Counted from the first letter of the stretch, positions 42,353-51,768 are shown. The stretch: 64,000 bases of DNA from Marixanthomonas sp002364245 (GCA_963973455.1 CAXAZF010000005.1:186001-250000); one strand, 5' to 3'. Numbers and translations: made by a program. The notes: a model not told the origin generated them from the sequence alone.

Positions 42353-43087
42353 TTATTCAGGAAATGCAAACATACTCTCGTTTGTTTCTGGGTTTAATGT
42401 AATTTCTTTCACCTTAAGGCTTTGTCCAGAAATCCCCATGTCAAAAGGAAAATATAATCCGTCAACTTCTTGATAATCACTCATTGAATTTGTCATTGTC
42501 TGCCCTTTCATAGGACCTTGCTGAACTTCACTTTGAGTTGCAATAGGGACAAAGTTTTCAGTTTCAAAAAAGTAATACGTTACATTTGGAACCTCTTCAC
42601 CATCTACCATCATTGGTTCTTTTGTTAATTTAAGTTTATACGTTTCAGTCCCTTCAATCGTTTCCTTGCCCATAGCTTCTACCGTATAGCCTTTTTCTTT
42701 GTAGTTGAAAAATGGAGAAGGAAAATCCTTCTTAGCTTGCTGCTTCATATTTTGGTTCATTTCAGCATCACTTTTTTCAGGTTGCATGGTCATCATATTA
42801 GTGGTCCATAGTGTTTCGCCATCAAAAGCCATTTGTTTGATCTCTTGGCCTTGAAAGTTTATAGTTACTAATTGTTTACCATCTTTTGTTTGAATTACAT
42901 CAACTGGGATTTCCATTCCTTGAGCATTAACGGAACCCGAAATCTTGAGACCTTTCAGATTACCCCAGTTCGCTTTACCACCAGTGGTTTCAAAATAATT
43001 GTTAATAATTTCATCTGCTGTCTGTGCTGTAAGTGGTGTTACAGCTATAATTAATAAGGCGATGATTAATGTTTTTACGGTTTTCAT
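42353..43087 (-). CDS. Outer-membrane lipoprotein-sorting-type (LolA/LolB-like) protein
   Basis: 244 residues with a signal peptide ending TAQ (residue 22). The N-terminal TADEIINNYFETTGGKANW and the beta-rich body (VDVIQTKDGKQLVTI, ETLWTTNMMTMQPEKSD) are of the LolA-like family in Bacteroidota. The C-terminal part reads EVDGLYFPFDMGISGQSLKV. It is exported. A direct role in lipoprotein transport is not proven for this subgroup. The gene is monocistronic with its own terminator at 42310-42336. It differs from classical LolA because no LolB or LolCDE gene is near. Confidence 0.8.
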   Translation of the reverse strand: MKTVKTLIIALLIIAVTPLTAQTADEIINNYFETTGGKANWGNLKGLKISGSVNAQGMEIPVDVIQTKDGKQLVTINFQGQEIKQMAFDGETLWTTNMMTMQPEKSDAEMNQNMKQQAKKDFPSPFFNYKEKGYTVEAMGKETIEGTETYKLKLTKEPMMVDGEEVPNVTYYFFETENFVPIATQSEVQQGPMKGQTMTNSMSDYQEVDGLYFPFDMGISGQSLKVKEITLNPETNESMFAFPE

Positions 43088-43188
43088 ACTATTTATGTTA
43101 AGGTTTATTGTAAATGTAAGACACTTTTTAAATGATTTTGTTACATAAATATAGATTTTTTTTCGGAAGAAAAGAGTGACAAAACCTG

Positions 43189-43196
43189 TATATTTA
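43189..43196 (+). promoter_or_regulatory. Candidate -7 box for the DUF72-thioesterase pair
   Basis: TATATTTA at 43189-43196 has 7 of 8 matches to TAnnTTTG and lies 19 bp before the ATG at 43216. Confidence 0.35.
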
Positions 43197-43215
43197 CTTT
43201 AAAATAAAGCATATT

Positions 43216-44103
43216 ATGAAATTTGGAAAAGTTGACGATCCCTCAAAAGTGGATTTTTCGTTACCTCCCGATCACCCGAACACTAAAAAAACATTGTCAA
43301 AAAATAAACCTATTTCGGCACCTAATTTGTATGTAGGTTGTGCCAAATGGAACCGAGCGGACTTAAAAGGATTCTACCCAAGAGGCACAAAAGATGAATT
43401 GGAATATTACTCTAGGCAATTTAATAGTATCGAACTGAATGCTACTTTTTATAGAATTTTCCCAGCCGATGTTTTTGCAGGATGGTACGAAAAAACACCA
43501 GCTGATTTTCGTTTTTTCCCGAAATTTTTTCAAGGAGTTTCGCACTGGAAGCGATTAAATGATTTTGAAGGTTATTTGAACGAGTATTTGCTAAACGCTT
43601 CAAACCTAAAAGAAAAGCTGGAAATGGCTTTTGTGCAAACGCATAATAATTTTAAACCTACCAATATGGATAGGTTAGATCCTTTTTTCAAGGCGATACC
43701 CAAGGATATGCGAATTGCTGTAGAGTTTCGGCATACCGACTGGTTTAATGACGAAGCAGTTTCAGAGGAGTTATATGATATTCTTGAAAAGAATGATGTT
43801 ACAAATATTATAGTAGATTCTGCTGGACGACGCGACTTACTACACATGCGAATGACGACCGATAGTGCTTTTATTCGATATAACGGCTCGAACCACGAAA
43901 GTGATTATACACGCTTAGATGATTGGCTTGATAGACTGGAAGAATGGGTTAATCAAGGCTTGCAGAACATCTATTTTTTTGTACATCAAAATGTTGAAAA
44001 GGCGTCGCCTTTACTTTCGGCTTATTTTATAGAAAAGGCGAATGTACGCTTAGGTACTGATGTAAAAATCCCAAAAATGGACAAAACTAAAACATTATTT
44101 TAA
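43216..44103 (+). CDS. DUF72 domain protein
   Basis: 295 residues. The family has a TIM-barrel-like fold. Recognised segments are YVGCAKWNRADLKGFYPRG, YYSRQFNSIELNATFYRI, FRFFPKFFQGVSHWKRL, RIAVEFRHTDWF and FIRYNGSN. It is soluble and cytosolic, related to bacterial YecE. A catalytic role is unproven. The stop precedes the ATG of the thioesterase by 1 bp, so they are co-transcribed and probably coupled. No association with a known pathway follows from this pairing. Confidence 0.9.
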   Translation: MKFGKVDDPSKVDFSLPPDHPNTKKTLSKNKPISAPNLYVGCAKWNRADLKGFYPRGTKDELEYYSRQFNSIELNATFYRIFPADVFAGWYEKTPADFRFFPKFFQGVSHWKRLNDFEGYLNEYLLNASNLKEKLEMAFVQTHNNFKPTNMDRLDPFFKAIPKDMRIAVEFRHTDWFNDEAVSEELYDILEKNDVTNIIVDSAGRRDLLHMRMTTDSAFIRYNGSNHESDYTRLDDWLDRLEEWVNQGLQNIYFFVHQNVEKASPLLSAYFIEKANVRLGTDVKIPKMDKTKTLF

Positions 44104-44104
44104 G

Positions 44105-44494
44105 ATGAATTTTCACACTCGTAAATGGATAAAACCTGAAGATTTAAACCCAAATGGCACTTTGTTTGGTGGCCGGTTGTTAGAATGGATCGATGAAGAA
44201 TCGGCCTTGTATGCTATCATTCAATTGGAAAACCCGAAAACGGTAACCAAGTTTATGAGTGAAATAAACTTTAGAAGCTCAGCAAAGAAAGGTGATATTG
44301 TTGAAATAGGGCTGGAAGCTGTAAAGTTTGGAACTTCTTCACTCACACTTGCTTGTGAAGTGCGTAATAAAATGACCCGTGAAGTGATAATTACCATCGA
44401 CACTATCATTATGGTAAGTTTAGATGAAAACGGTAAACCAAAACCCCACGGCAAAAAAGAAATAGAATTTGTAAAAGACCGGTTAGAAGATTAA
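44105..44494 (+). CDS. Acyl-CoA thioesterase, hotdog fold
   Basis: 129 residues, the usual single-hotdog size. The first part has LNPNGTLFGGRLLEWIDEES (the family's N-x-x-G-x-x-x-G-G-x-x-x-x-x-x-D pattern). It then has KFMSEINFRSSAKKGDIVEI and ITIDTIIMVSLDENGKP. It hydrolyses an acyl-CoA thioester in the cytosol, most likely as a hexamer as in YciA-like enzymes. The acyl specificity is not visible. It follows the DUF72 gene by 1 bp. Its end faces the convergent endonuclease-family gene 10 bp away, without an obvious terminator. Confidence 0.9.
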   Translation: MNFHTRKWIKPEDLNPNGTLFGGRLLEWIDEESALYAIIQLENPKTVTKFMSEINFRSSAKKGDIVEIGLEAVKFGTSSLTLACEVRNKMTREVIITIDTIIMVSLDENGKPKPHGKKEIEFVKDRLED

Positions 44495-44504
44495 AAGTAA
44501 ATAG

Positions 44505-45581
44505 TTACATATCTAATTCTACTTTTTGAACACCATTAGCTTGTTCTTTAGCACGTTCTAATTGATCTTGAGTGGGTTTTTTAGGTTGTTGTTCTGCAGC
44601 GTTTTCAGGTTCAAAACTCAATTTAGTATAGGTAGGGAAATGATCTGAATTGATATCACTTCCTAAAGAAATATCAATGGCTCTAAATTCACTTGAAATA
44701 AAAATATGATCTAACGGCCAGCGCATTATAAAACTTTTTGCATCAAACGTATTATAAAATCCACGGCCTTTTCTTATATCTAATAATTCGGCAACATTAT
44801 AAAACAACGAGGTAGTTGCAGACCAAGCAACATCGTTAAAGTCACCAATAACAAGGACTGGATACTTAGACTGCCTACTCAAATTTGCTATTTTCATCAT
44901 TTCTGCATCTCTATCAGAAGATTTTGGGTTGTGTTGAGGCATTGGTGGCGTAGGATGGATGGTATATAGTTGTATGGTGTCTTTTGAAGGTAACAAGACT
45001 TTGGTATGGATCGATGGGATGTCTTTATCCACTAAATACTTTACTTGCGGTTTTATTAATTCTAGTTTAGAGTAAAGCAGCATTCCATATGTGTTATCCA
45101 ACGGAACTGTTACTTTATAGCTATAGTCAGCGGGAATGTTTGCTTCAATTTTTTCTTTCCAATTAGTATTGGTTTCAACTAATAAAAGAATATCGGCATT
45201 GTGTTTTTCTATGTCCTTAATGAGCTTCTTTTTCTCTTTGTTTTTTTGGTACACATTTGCCGTGTATAGTGAAATTATTTTTTCAGGATTATTATTTTTA
45301 GCTTCTAATACTTCAAAATCTGCAAAAGGGGTGTAGGGATATATTTTTGTAAGCTGAAAAATAAAACAACAAAGAATACCTATAGCGAATAGATAATCTT
45401 CCATACGTTTAATTTCAAAACGCATAAAATAGGTGATAAGCGCTGTAAAGGTTAAAATAGTAAGTTGAATATGAGGGAAATCGAATATTCTAATCCACCA
45501 ATAATCGATTGCAATTAAAGGAATTAGAGTTAAAACAATTGCTAACCCACCAAATATTTGGAGTATAGGTTTTAATTTCAT
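44505..45581 (-). CDS. Membrane-anchored endonuclease/exonuclease/phosphatase family protein
   Basis: 358 residues. Three transmembrane helices occupy residues 8-95. The EEP domain follows, with NADILLLVETN (catalytic glutamate), VIGDFNDVAWS (aspartate and asparagine) and SDHFPTYTKLSF (aspartate and histidine). The membrane part is common in EEP proteins of Bacteroidota. Substrate, DNA or a phosphoester such as a lipid head group, cannot be told. The C-terminus is lysine- and glutamine-rich (AEQQPKKPTQDQLERAKEQA). A hairpin lies in the leader at 45584-45609. Confidence 0.88.
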   Translation of the reverse strand: MKLKPILQIFGGLAIVLTLIPLIAIDYWWIRIFDFPHIQLTILTFTALITYFMRFEIKRMEDYLFAIGILCCFIFQLTKIYPYTPFADFEVLEAKNNNPEKIISLYTANVYQKNKEKKKLIKDIEKHNADILLLVETNTNWKEKIEANIPADYSYKVTVPLDNTYGMLLYSKLELIKPQVKYLVDKDIPSIHTKVLLPSKDTIQLYTIHPTPPMPQHNPKSSDRDAEMMKIANLSRQSKYPVLVIGDFNDVAWSATTSLFYNVAELLDIRKGRGFYNTFDAKSFIMRWPLDHIFISSEFRAIDISLGSDINSDHFPTYTKLSFEPENAAEQQPKKPTQDQLERAKEQANGVQKVELDM

Positions 45582-45583
45582 GA

Positions 45584-45609
45584 AAGGGAAAAAAAAAGTT
45601 TGTTCCCTT
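45584..45609 (-). promoter_or_regulatory. Hairpin next to the start codon of the EEP gene
   Basis: On the minus strand AAGGGAA (45603-45609) and TTCCCTT (45584-45590) pair around a 12-nt loop containing a T-run; the right arm ends 2 bp before the ATG. It could block ribosome access or act as a weak terminator for the upstream MscS transcript. Confidence 0.4.
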
Positions 45610-45624
45610 AAAGATAAAGGTTTG

Positions 45625-46908
45625 TTAGTTACTTGAATTCAATTTTGCAGAAATTTGAGAAACATCTTTTCCTGAAGGTATTTCAAAAAGCTCTAATCCA
45701 AAGTAGGGGATTGCCGCAATTAGGTGGTCAAAAATATCGGCTTGAATGTGTTCGTAATTTTCCCAGCGCTTGTCATAGCTAAAGCAGAATATTTCAATAG
45801 GAATACCACGGTCTGTAGGTGCTAAGTGGCGAACCATTAAAAAGAGGTCTTTATTAATGGCAGGATTTTCATGAAGAAATGCATCTGCATATTTTCTGAA
45901 AATACCCAGGTTTGTTTGATTGCGTCCATTTAACAAAACAGATTTATCTGCTTCGGTATTGCGGTTATATTTTTGAACATCCCGTTCCCGGTGTTCAATA
46001 TATGGCTTGATTAACTGAATATTTTTTAATTCTTCAATTTCTTCCGAAGATAAAAACTTGACCGAAGTTTGCTTTATGAACAAGGAGCGCTTAATTCGTC
46101 TTCCTGCAGACTCCTGCATTCCGCGCCAGTTTTGAAAGGAATCGGAAATTAAACTATAGGTAGGAATCGTTGTAAACGTGTGGTCAAAATTTTGCACCGT
46201 AACGGTAGCTAAGCTTATTTCGGTTACATAACCATCGGCTCCGTATTTACTAAAGGTAATCCAATCGCCAATGCGTACAATATCGTTTACCGAAACTTGA
46301 ATACTGGCAACAAAACCTAAAATAGTATCCTTAAATATCAATAGCATAACTGCAGAAGCAGCTCCCAAAGTAGCTAAGCTAAAAATGGAATATCCCGTTA
46401 AAATATTGATTATAAAGAAAATACCAATTCCCCATCCAAATATCATCAAGACTTGTTGGTAGCTCTCTAACGGCTTATCGTGAAAACGAGGTTTGTGTTC
46501 TAAATAACTTCGTGTTGTTTTTAAAATACTTCGGAAAACAAGAACTGATAGTATAACTAAATATACATCGATTATCCGAAGTAGAAATTTCGAAATAATT
46601 GGGTATTCAGCAAAAATTATTGGGGTGGTATACCATACAATTACCACTGGGAAAAAATGAGCTACAAAACGGGGGAAGTTACTTTTTATAAGAAAATCAT
46701 CAAAAGTAGACTTTGTTTTATCGCTAAAAGCTTTAAAAACTTGAACAATAAACTTTCTAACAAAAATATCAATTAGAGTAACTACAAAAGCAAGTACAAT
46801 ACTGTTAATAACTGTATTTAGGAATATTGCCAAATCTTCATTCATGCCAGAATTGACAAAATACTCCTGAAGCCAACAGAGATAATATTTTAAAGTTTCT
46901 TGATTCAT
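45625..46908 (-). CDS. MscS-family mechanosensitive channel, YbdG-like (first of three)
   Basis: 427 residues. Several transmembrane helices lie in the first 200 residues. The pore-lining helix reads ATLGAASAVMLLIFKDTILGF, then a beta domain with NDIVRIGDWITF and ADGYVTEISLATVTVQNFD. A long C-terminal domain of about 200 residues contains a non-MscS-type insert (AGRRIKRSLFIKQTSVKFL), which fits the YbdG/MscM subgroup. Its start shares one base with the DUF3817 stop (TAATG). It protects against hypo-osmotic shock by opening under membrane tension. Confidence 0.92.
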   Translation of the reverse strand: MNQETLKYYLCWLQEYFVNSGMNEDLAIFLNTVINSIVLAFVVTLIDIFVRKFIVQVFKAFSDKTKSTFDDFLIKSNFPRFVAHFFPVVIVWYTTPIIFAEYPIISKFLLRIIDVYLVILSVLVFRSILKTTRSYLEHKPRFHDKPLESYQQVLMIFGWGIGIFFIINILTGYSIFSLATLGAASAVMLLIFKDTILGFVASIQVSVNDIVRIGDWITFSKYGADGYVTEISLATVTVQNFDHTFTTIPTYSLISDSFQNWRGMQESAGRRIKRSLFIKQTSVKFLSSEEIEELKNIQLIKPYIEHRERDVQKYNRNTEADKSVLLNGRNQTNLGIFRKYADAFLHENPAINKDLFLMVRHLAPTDRGIPIEIFCFSYDKRWENYEHIQADIFDHLIAAIPYFGLELFEIPSGKDVSQISAKLNSSN

Positions 46909-47186
46909 TATAAATACTTACGTTCTGCGTAAAAAGGTCCGAAAGGAAGCACTGAACAGAGCATAACAATAGCTAGAGTACCCCACGACCATTTTAGCTT
47001 TTCTTTCATAAAATAAGCACCAATAATATAAAGAATAAATAAAACACCGTGTGCCATTCCGACGATTTTCACCATTTGAGGCATATCCCAAATGTATTTT
47101 AAAGGCATTGCAATACCTAACAAAACTAGAAACGATATAGCTTCGAGGGCACTAATTATTTTAAAAGATTTGGTTGAAATATCCAT
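46908..47186 (-). CDS. DUF3817 membrane protein
   Basis: 92 residues from ATG at 47186 (a start 33 bp upstream would give a non-conserved hydrophobic leader). Three short transmembrane helices are predicted. Typical family features: ISALEAISFLVLLGIAMPLKY, then VKIVGMAHGVLFILY and PFGPFYAERKYL. The family function is not known. The last codon overlaps the ATG of the MscS gene by one base, so both are on one transcript, perhaps to balance the channel. A perfect TATCTTTG -7 box is 17-24 bp upstream. Confidence 0.85.
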   Translation of the reverse strand: MDISTKSFKIISALEAISFLVLLGIAMPLKYIWDMPQMVKIVGMAHGVLFILYIIGAYFMKEKLKWSWGTLAIVMLCSVLPFGPFYAERKYL

Positions 47187-47202
47187 TATCAAAAATTTTA
47201 TG

Positions 47203-47210
47203 CAAAGATA
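47203..47210 (-). promoter_or_regulatory. Perfect -7 box for the DUF3817-MscS pair
   Basis: Minus-strand TATCTTTG, 17-24 bp before the ATG at 47186. A -33 TTG is not at standard spacing. Confidence 0.5.
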
Positions 47211-47303
47211 CAGTATCAAAGCATAGTTTTAGTATTTTTAATACCCATTTTTAAACACCTTTTTAGGTGAATTACCATTCAATATCACACCAAAAAACAT
47301 GTT

Positions 47304-50129
47304 ATGAAGTATTCATCAATCCTTTCCTTCTTTTTTATTGCTTTATTTTTTAGTGCTGTTCAAGCACAAGATAAAGCTGCAGCAACCGAGTTTTCCATCG
47401 ATTACGAAAAATTTACTTTAGATAATGGTCTAGAGGTAATTCTTCATGTTGATAAAAGTGAGCCCATTGTGGCAGTAGCAACTATGATGCACGTAGGTTC
47501 CAACCGGGAAAAGCCAGGAAAAACAGGTTTCGCACACTTTTTTGAACATATGTCTTTTAATGATTCAGAAAACGTACCAGTAGGTGCCAACCGTAAAATG
47601 ATACCTGAATGGGGCGGTAGCCGTAATGGTGGAACGTGGAGTGATGGAACCGTGTATTATGAAGTTGTACCAAAAGATGCTTTTGAAAAAATATTATGGA
47701 TCGATAGCGACCGGTTTGGCTACATGATTAACACGGTAACAAAAGCCGCTCTAGAACGTGAAAAGCAAGTAGTTAAAAATGAAAAAAGACAGCGTGTTGA
47801 TAACGCACCGTATGGTTATACAGATGAAATTATCCGTAAAAATTTATATCCAGAAGGACATCCTTACAGTTGGACAGTAATTGGATCACTTCCAGATTTA
47901 CAAGCAGCAACATTAGAAGATGTAAAAGAATTCTATAACAAGTATTACGGCGCAGCTAATGCATCGTTAGTAATTGCAGGAGATATTGATATTTCAGAAA
48001 CAAAAGAATTAGTAAAGAAATGGTTTGGAGAAATACCCCGCGGTCCAGAAGTAGAAGCTTTAAAGGCAATGCCCGTAACACTAACCGAAACCAAATCATT
48101 GTATTTTAAAGACAATTTCGCCAAACTACCTGAATTACGTATGGTTTTCCCAACTATTGAAGCTTACAATAAAGATGAATATGCTTTGGAAGTGTTAGGT
48201 CAGTTATTGAGCGGAAGCCGCAAATCACCTTTATATAAATCGGTTGTTGAAGAAGGTAAATTAGCACCTAATGTAAGTTCGTACAATAATAGTTCAGAGC
48301 TGGCTGGAGAGTTCGTTATCCGTGCTCGTGCTAATGAGGGGGTAGATTTAGATGATGTGAAAAAAGCAATAGACAAAGGGTTACAAGATTTTGAAGCCAA
48401 CGGATTTGAAGATACAGAACTACAAAGAATAAAAGCCGAACTAGAAACCCAATTATATTCTGGAGTTGCAACAGTGCTTAATAAAGCGTTTCAATTAGTG
48501 CAGGATAATGAATTTGGTGGGGATCCAGGATATATAACCAAACGAGCAAAGTTATACCAAAAAATAAATCGTGCCGATGTAATGCGCGTGTATAATGAAT
48601 ATATAAAAGGGAAAAACTATGTAATGACAAGTGTTGTTCCAAAAGACTCACCAGATTTGTCAGTTACCGGAGCTAAAGAAGCTAGTGTTTGGGAAGAAAA
48701 AGTAACCGCAATGGATGCCAGTGAAGAAGTCGCACAGGGCGAAGAAGCAGAATATGAAAAAACACCTTCAAAATATGATCGTTCTGAACCTGCTTTTGGG
48801 GAAGCACCTCTATTTGTGATGCCTGAAGTTTGGAAAGCAAATATGGATAATGGTATGAAAGTATTAGGTATTGAAAACAATGAATTACCATTAGTGAATT
48901 TTTCAATTAGTTTTCCTGGAGGTCATAGGTTAGATCCAAAAAATAAAGCAGGTTTGGCAATGCTCACTGCCGATTTGATGAATGAAGGGACAAAAACAAA
49001 AACGGCTGCTGAGCTTGAAGAAGCAATTGGCTTATTAGGCTCTAGTATTTCCATTCGTGGTGGTTTAGAAGAAATTAATATCTACGGAAATAGCTTAACC
49101 CGTAATTTTGAAGAAACTATTAAACTAGTTGAAGAAATGTTACTACAACCTAGATGGGATGAAAAAGAATTTAACCGTCTTAAGCAGGAGTTAGTGACAT
49201 CTTTAAAAGGTAGGGAAGCAAACCCACAAGCAATTGCATCTATTAACTTTAACAGATTAATTTACGGAGATGGGAATATGTATGCAGTTCCGTCAGAAGG
49301 GACATTGGAAACAGCTAATAACATCTCATTGGCTGATGTAAAAGAATTTTATAAAAATCTTTCCCCTAATGGAGCTACATTTAAAGTAGTTGGTAATATT
49401 GAAAAACAACGAGTAACAGAAGCGTTGTCTTCGCTTTCTGAAAAATGGAAAGGAGAAGAGGTAACAATTCCTTCTGAAGAAATTTCAGAAAATAATTCTG
49501 AAGGGAATTTATATTTTATCGATGTTCCTAATTCTAAGCAATCTGTAATTTATGCCGGTTTGCCAGCTCTTTCAGCTAATAATGATGATTACACCAAGCT
49601 TGATTTTGCTAATGAAATTTTAGGAGGTGGTTCAAGCGGAAGGCTTTTTCAAACCTTGAGAATTGAAAAAGGATACACCTATGGAGCTTACTCTTATATT
49701 CCGTCAAGAGATGAAACAGCACCTTTTACCATTAGCACGAGTGTTCGAGCTAATGCCACTTTACCCTCTTTAGAGATTATTGAGAATATGGTAAAAGAAT
49801 ATGGTCCTGGTTTTACTAAAGAGGATGTTGAATTGACTCAGAATAAAGTAATTAAACAAAACACGCGTGCTTACGAGTCATTAAATGCTAAATTAGGGCT
49901 CTTAACTCAGATAGATAAATATGGGAAACCGGAAGATTACATTAATAAAGAGCAAGAGTTGTTAATGAACATGAACTTAGAAAACTTTAAAAATATCATC
50001 AATAAGTATATTAAAGAAGGTGAGATGACCTATGTTGTGGTAGGTGATAAGGCTACACAATTTGAAGAAGTAAAAAAGTTAGGTAAAAAAGTAATCGAGC
50101 TGGACATTCACGGAAACCCGGTTAAATAA
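47304..50129 (+). CDS. M16-family zinc metallopeptidase, two-domain (pitrilysin-like), exported
   Basis: 941 residues with a signal peptide ending VQAQ (residue 22). The zinc motif H78-F-F-E-H82 is in AHFFEHMSF, with the second glutamate in EREKQVVKNEKR. The C-terminal half has the non-catalytic M16 repeat (KVLGIENNELPLVNFSISFP, GGGSSGRLFQTLRIEKGYTYG). It cleaves peptides in the periplasm or at the outer membrane. The typical size of such fused M16A/B proteins in Bacteroidota is 900-950 residues. The MscS gene starts 6 bp after the stop. Confidence 0.93.
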   Translation: MKYSSILSFFFIALFFSAVQAQDKAAATEFSIDYEKFTLDNGLEVILHVDKSEPIVAVATMMHVGSNREKPGKTGFAHFFEHMSFNDSENVPVGANRKMIPEWGGSRNGGTWSDGTVYYEVVPKDAFEKILWIDSDRFGYMINTVTKAALEREKQVVKNEKRQRVDNAPYGYTDEIIRKNLYPEGHPYSWTVIGSLPDLQAATLEDVKEFYNKYYGAANASLVIAGDIDISETKELVKKWFGEIPRGPEVEALKAMPVTLTETKSLYFKDNFAKLPELRMVFPTIEAYNKDEYALEVLGQLLSGSRKSPLYKSVVEEGKLAPNVSSYNNSSELAGEFVIRARANEGVDLDDVKKAIDKGLQDFEANGFEDTELQRIKAELETQLYSGVATVLNKAFQLVQDNEFGGDPGYITKRAKLYQKINRADVMRVYNEYIKGKNYVMTSVVPKDSPDLSVTGAKEASVWEEKVTAMDASEEVAQGEEAEYEKTPSKYDRSEPAFGEAPLFVMPEVWKANMDNGMKVLGIENNELPLVNFSISFPGGHRLDPKNKAGLAMLTADLMNEGTKTKTAAELEEAIGLLGSSISIRGGLEEINIYGNSLTRNFEETIKLVEEMLLQPRWDEKEFNRLKQELVTSLKGREANPQAIASINFNRLIYGDGNMYAVPSEGTLETANNISLADVKEFYKNLSPNGATFKVVGNIEKQRVTEALSSLSEKWKGEEVTIPSEEISENNSEGNLYFIDVPNSKQSVIYAGLPALSANNDDYTKLDFANEILGGGSSGRLFQTLRIEKGYTYGAYSYIPSRDETAPFTISTSVRANATLPSLEIIENMVKEYGPGFTKEDVELTQNKVIKQNTRAYESLNAKLGLLTQIDKYGKPEDYINKEQELLMNMNLENFKNIINKYIKEGEMTYVVVGDKATQFEEVKKLGKKVIELDIHGNPVK

Positions 50130-50135
50130 AAAAAT

Positions 50136-51071
50136 ATGTTTTTAACTCAAGAACCATCAGCTGCTGAAACAATATCGAATGCAGTAGAGGATTATTACGA
50201 TCATTTTTTAACCGTACTGCCACGTATTGCTTTAGGCATATTTATAGTGGTAGCTGGGATATTAATTGCACAGCTTATCACTAACCTTTTTAAAAGGCGA
50301 ATTCTACACAAAGCTGAAGATCCTTTAATGGCACGTTTTCTGGCACAGGCTTTAAAAATTGTGTTAAGTCTTATTGCTATAATGATTGCACTTGATGTCG
50401 CTGGATTAGGTGGAATAGCAACGGGTATTTTAACTGCCGCTGGAGGAGCGGCTATCATTTTAGGATTTGCTTTTCAAGATATTGGAAAAAACTTTTTGGC
50501 AGGTATTATTTTAGCGTTTAACAGACCGTTTAATATTAATGATACGATTATGGTCGATACGCATTTTGGCAGAGTAAAAGCGCTTAATTTTCGCTATACT
50601 CACGTAAAAACAACCGATGGTCGTGATATTTACATTCCAAATAGTGATGTGTTGACCAAGCCGGTTGAAAACTATACGGCTGATGGTTTTTATCGTGTTG
50701 ATTTTACTGTGGGAATAGGATACGAAGACGATATTGAATCCGCGAAATCTATTATTCAGAATATTTTGGACACCAATGAAGATATTGTTCATAACGAGAC
50801 ACACGATAATTTTGTAATTGAATCTGAACTTGCTGCGAGTACGGTAAACTTAAAAGTACTGTTTTGGGTACATACCATTGACTATAGAAAAGCTTCCCGG
50901 GTTTTACGCGGGCAAATTATTCAACAAGTGAAACAAGCCTTAGAGCAAAAAGGATTTAATTTACCTGCAGATATTACCGAACTTAAACTCTATGGAAATG
51001 AAGAAGATATTCCATTACGCGTTCGGAAGGACCCAAGAGATTTGCTTGCTGAGGGTAAAAATCCTAATTAG
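50136..51071 (+). CDS. MscS-family mechanosensitive channel, small type (second of three)
   Basis: 311 residues. Two or three transmembrane helices precede the pore segment GILTAAGGAAIILGFAFQDIGKN and the beta domain (FNINDTIMVDTHFGRVKALN, RYTHVKTTDGRDIYIPNSDV). This is the classic short MscS plan. It is a tension-gated channel of the inner membrane. It follows the M16 protease gene by 6 bp, so both share a transcript. Its 3' end overlaps the convergent dipeptidase gene by 8 bp (51064-51071). Sequence identity to the other two copies is limited to the pore and beta regions. Confidence 0.92.
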   Translation: MFLTQEPSAAETISNAVEDYYDHFLTVLPRIALGIFIVVAGILIAQLITNLFKRRILHKAEDPLMARFLAQALKIVLSLIAIMIALDVAGLGGIATGILTAAGGAAIILGFAFQDIGKNFLAGIILAFNRPFNINDTIMVDTHFGRVKALNFRYTHVKTTDGRDIYIPNSDVLTKPVENYTADGFYRVDFTVGIGYEDDIESAKSIIQNILDTNEDIVHNETHDNFVIESELAASTVNLKVLFWVHTIDYRKASRVLRGQIIQQVKQALEQKGFNLPADITELKLYGNEEDIPLRVRKDPRDLLAEGKNPN

Positions 51072-51675
51072 AGCAGGGGAGAGGATTGTTTAAAACCGGG
51101 TATTGCCAGTTTTTTTGATAGCCATAATGCCACCATTCGGTTCTAATGGTTTTAAAACCATGCTTTCGCATTCCACCAATAAGTAATTTTCGATTAGCGA
51201 GAATTTCTTCAGAATAATTATAATTATCAATATGCGCTTCACGGCCAAAATAGTCGTAATCGCTGCCCATTTCTACATAACAGCCTTCTAAGGTTACTAA
51301 TGTGATATCAACAGCGGCACCACGGTTGTGCACCGATGCACCATCATACGGATTAGCCACATAAGTTGCTCGCGGCACTTTTGCCCACATTTGTTTCTGA
51401 ACGTCCAGCGGCCGGTAACAATCGTAGAGCTTTATTTTGTATCCTTTTTCACAGAAATATTGATTGGCTTTAACCAAAGCTTCAGCAACTTCTTTTACCA
51501 AAAGGCATTTTGCACAATCGTATAAAACTTCACCAATAAAATTATTTTCAGTAGCATAGCGCACCTCATAATCAAACTCGGTAGATAGTTCTGAAATATC
51601 AATTAATTTGTTTTGAGCTTTTATTTCCGAAGAAAATATAGAAAGAATTAATAACAAAAATACTTGACGATACAT
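51064..51675 (-). CDS. D-alanyl-D-alanine dipeptidase, VanX/DdpX type (M15D)
   Basis: 203 residues with a signal peptide (LLLILSIFSSEIKAQ). The zinc motif S-V-H-N-R-G-A-A-V-D and the E-W-W-H motif near the C-terminus are exactly those of the M15 family D-Ala-D-Ala dipeptidases. It hydrolyses D-Ala-D-Ala in the periplasm, probably in peptidoglycan turnover, not vancomycin resistance, since no vanH, vanA or sensor genes are around. The convergent MscS gene overlaps its 3' end by 8 bp. A perfect TAAATTTG -7 box lies 28-35 bp upstream of the ATG. Confidence 0.92.
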   Translation of the reverse strand: MYRQVFLLLILSIFSSEIKAQNKLIDISELSTEFDYEVRYATENNFIGEVLYDCAKCLLVKEVAEALVKANQYFCEKGYKIKLYDCYRPLDVQKQMWAKVPRATYVANPYDGASVHNRGAAVDITLVTLEGCYVEMGSDYDYFGREAHIDNYNYSEEILANRKLLIGGMRKHGFKTIRTEWWHYGYQKNWQYPVLNNPLPCSN

Positions 51676-51702
51676 TTAGAAGAATTTGCTGAAGATGGTA
51701 TT

Positions 51703-51710
51703 CAAATTTA
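51703..51710 (-). promoter_or_regulatory. Perfect -7 box (TAAATTTG) for the dipeptidase gene
   Basis: Minus-strand TAAATTTG 28-35 bp before the ATG at 51675. An upstream TTG occurs about 15 bp further, shorter than the usual -33 spacing. Confidence 0.5.
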
Positions 51711-51745
51711 AGGATAAATTAATAACAATTGGTAGCGTGGCTTTG

Positions 51746-51753
51746 TAACTTTG
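51746..51753 (+). promoter_or_regulatory. Perfect -7 box (TAACTTTG) for the SDR gene
   Basis: TAACTTTG at 51746-51753 is 15 bp before the ATG at 51769, so the leader would be short. It overlaps the alternative TTG start, which supports the ATG at 51769. Confidence 0.5.
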
Positions 51754-51768
51754 AAAAAAACAAATTAT

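Noticed and set aside
51064..51675. Vancomycin-resistance gene cluster interpretation of the VanX-like gene
   Set aside because: No vanH, vanA, vanR or vanS homologs are next to it; a housekeeping role in peptidoglycan turnover is simpler.
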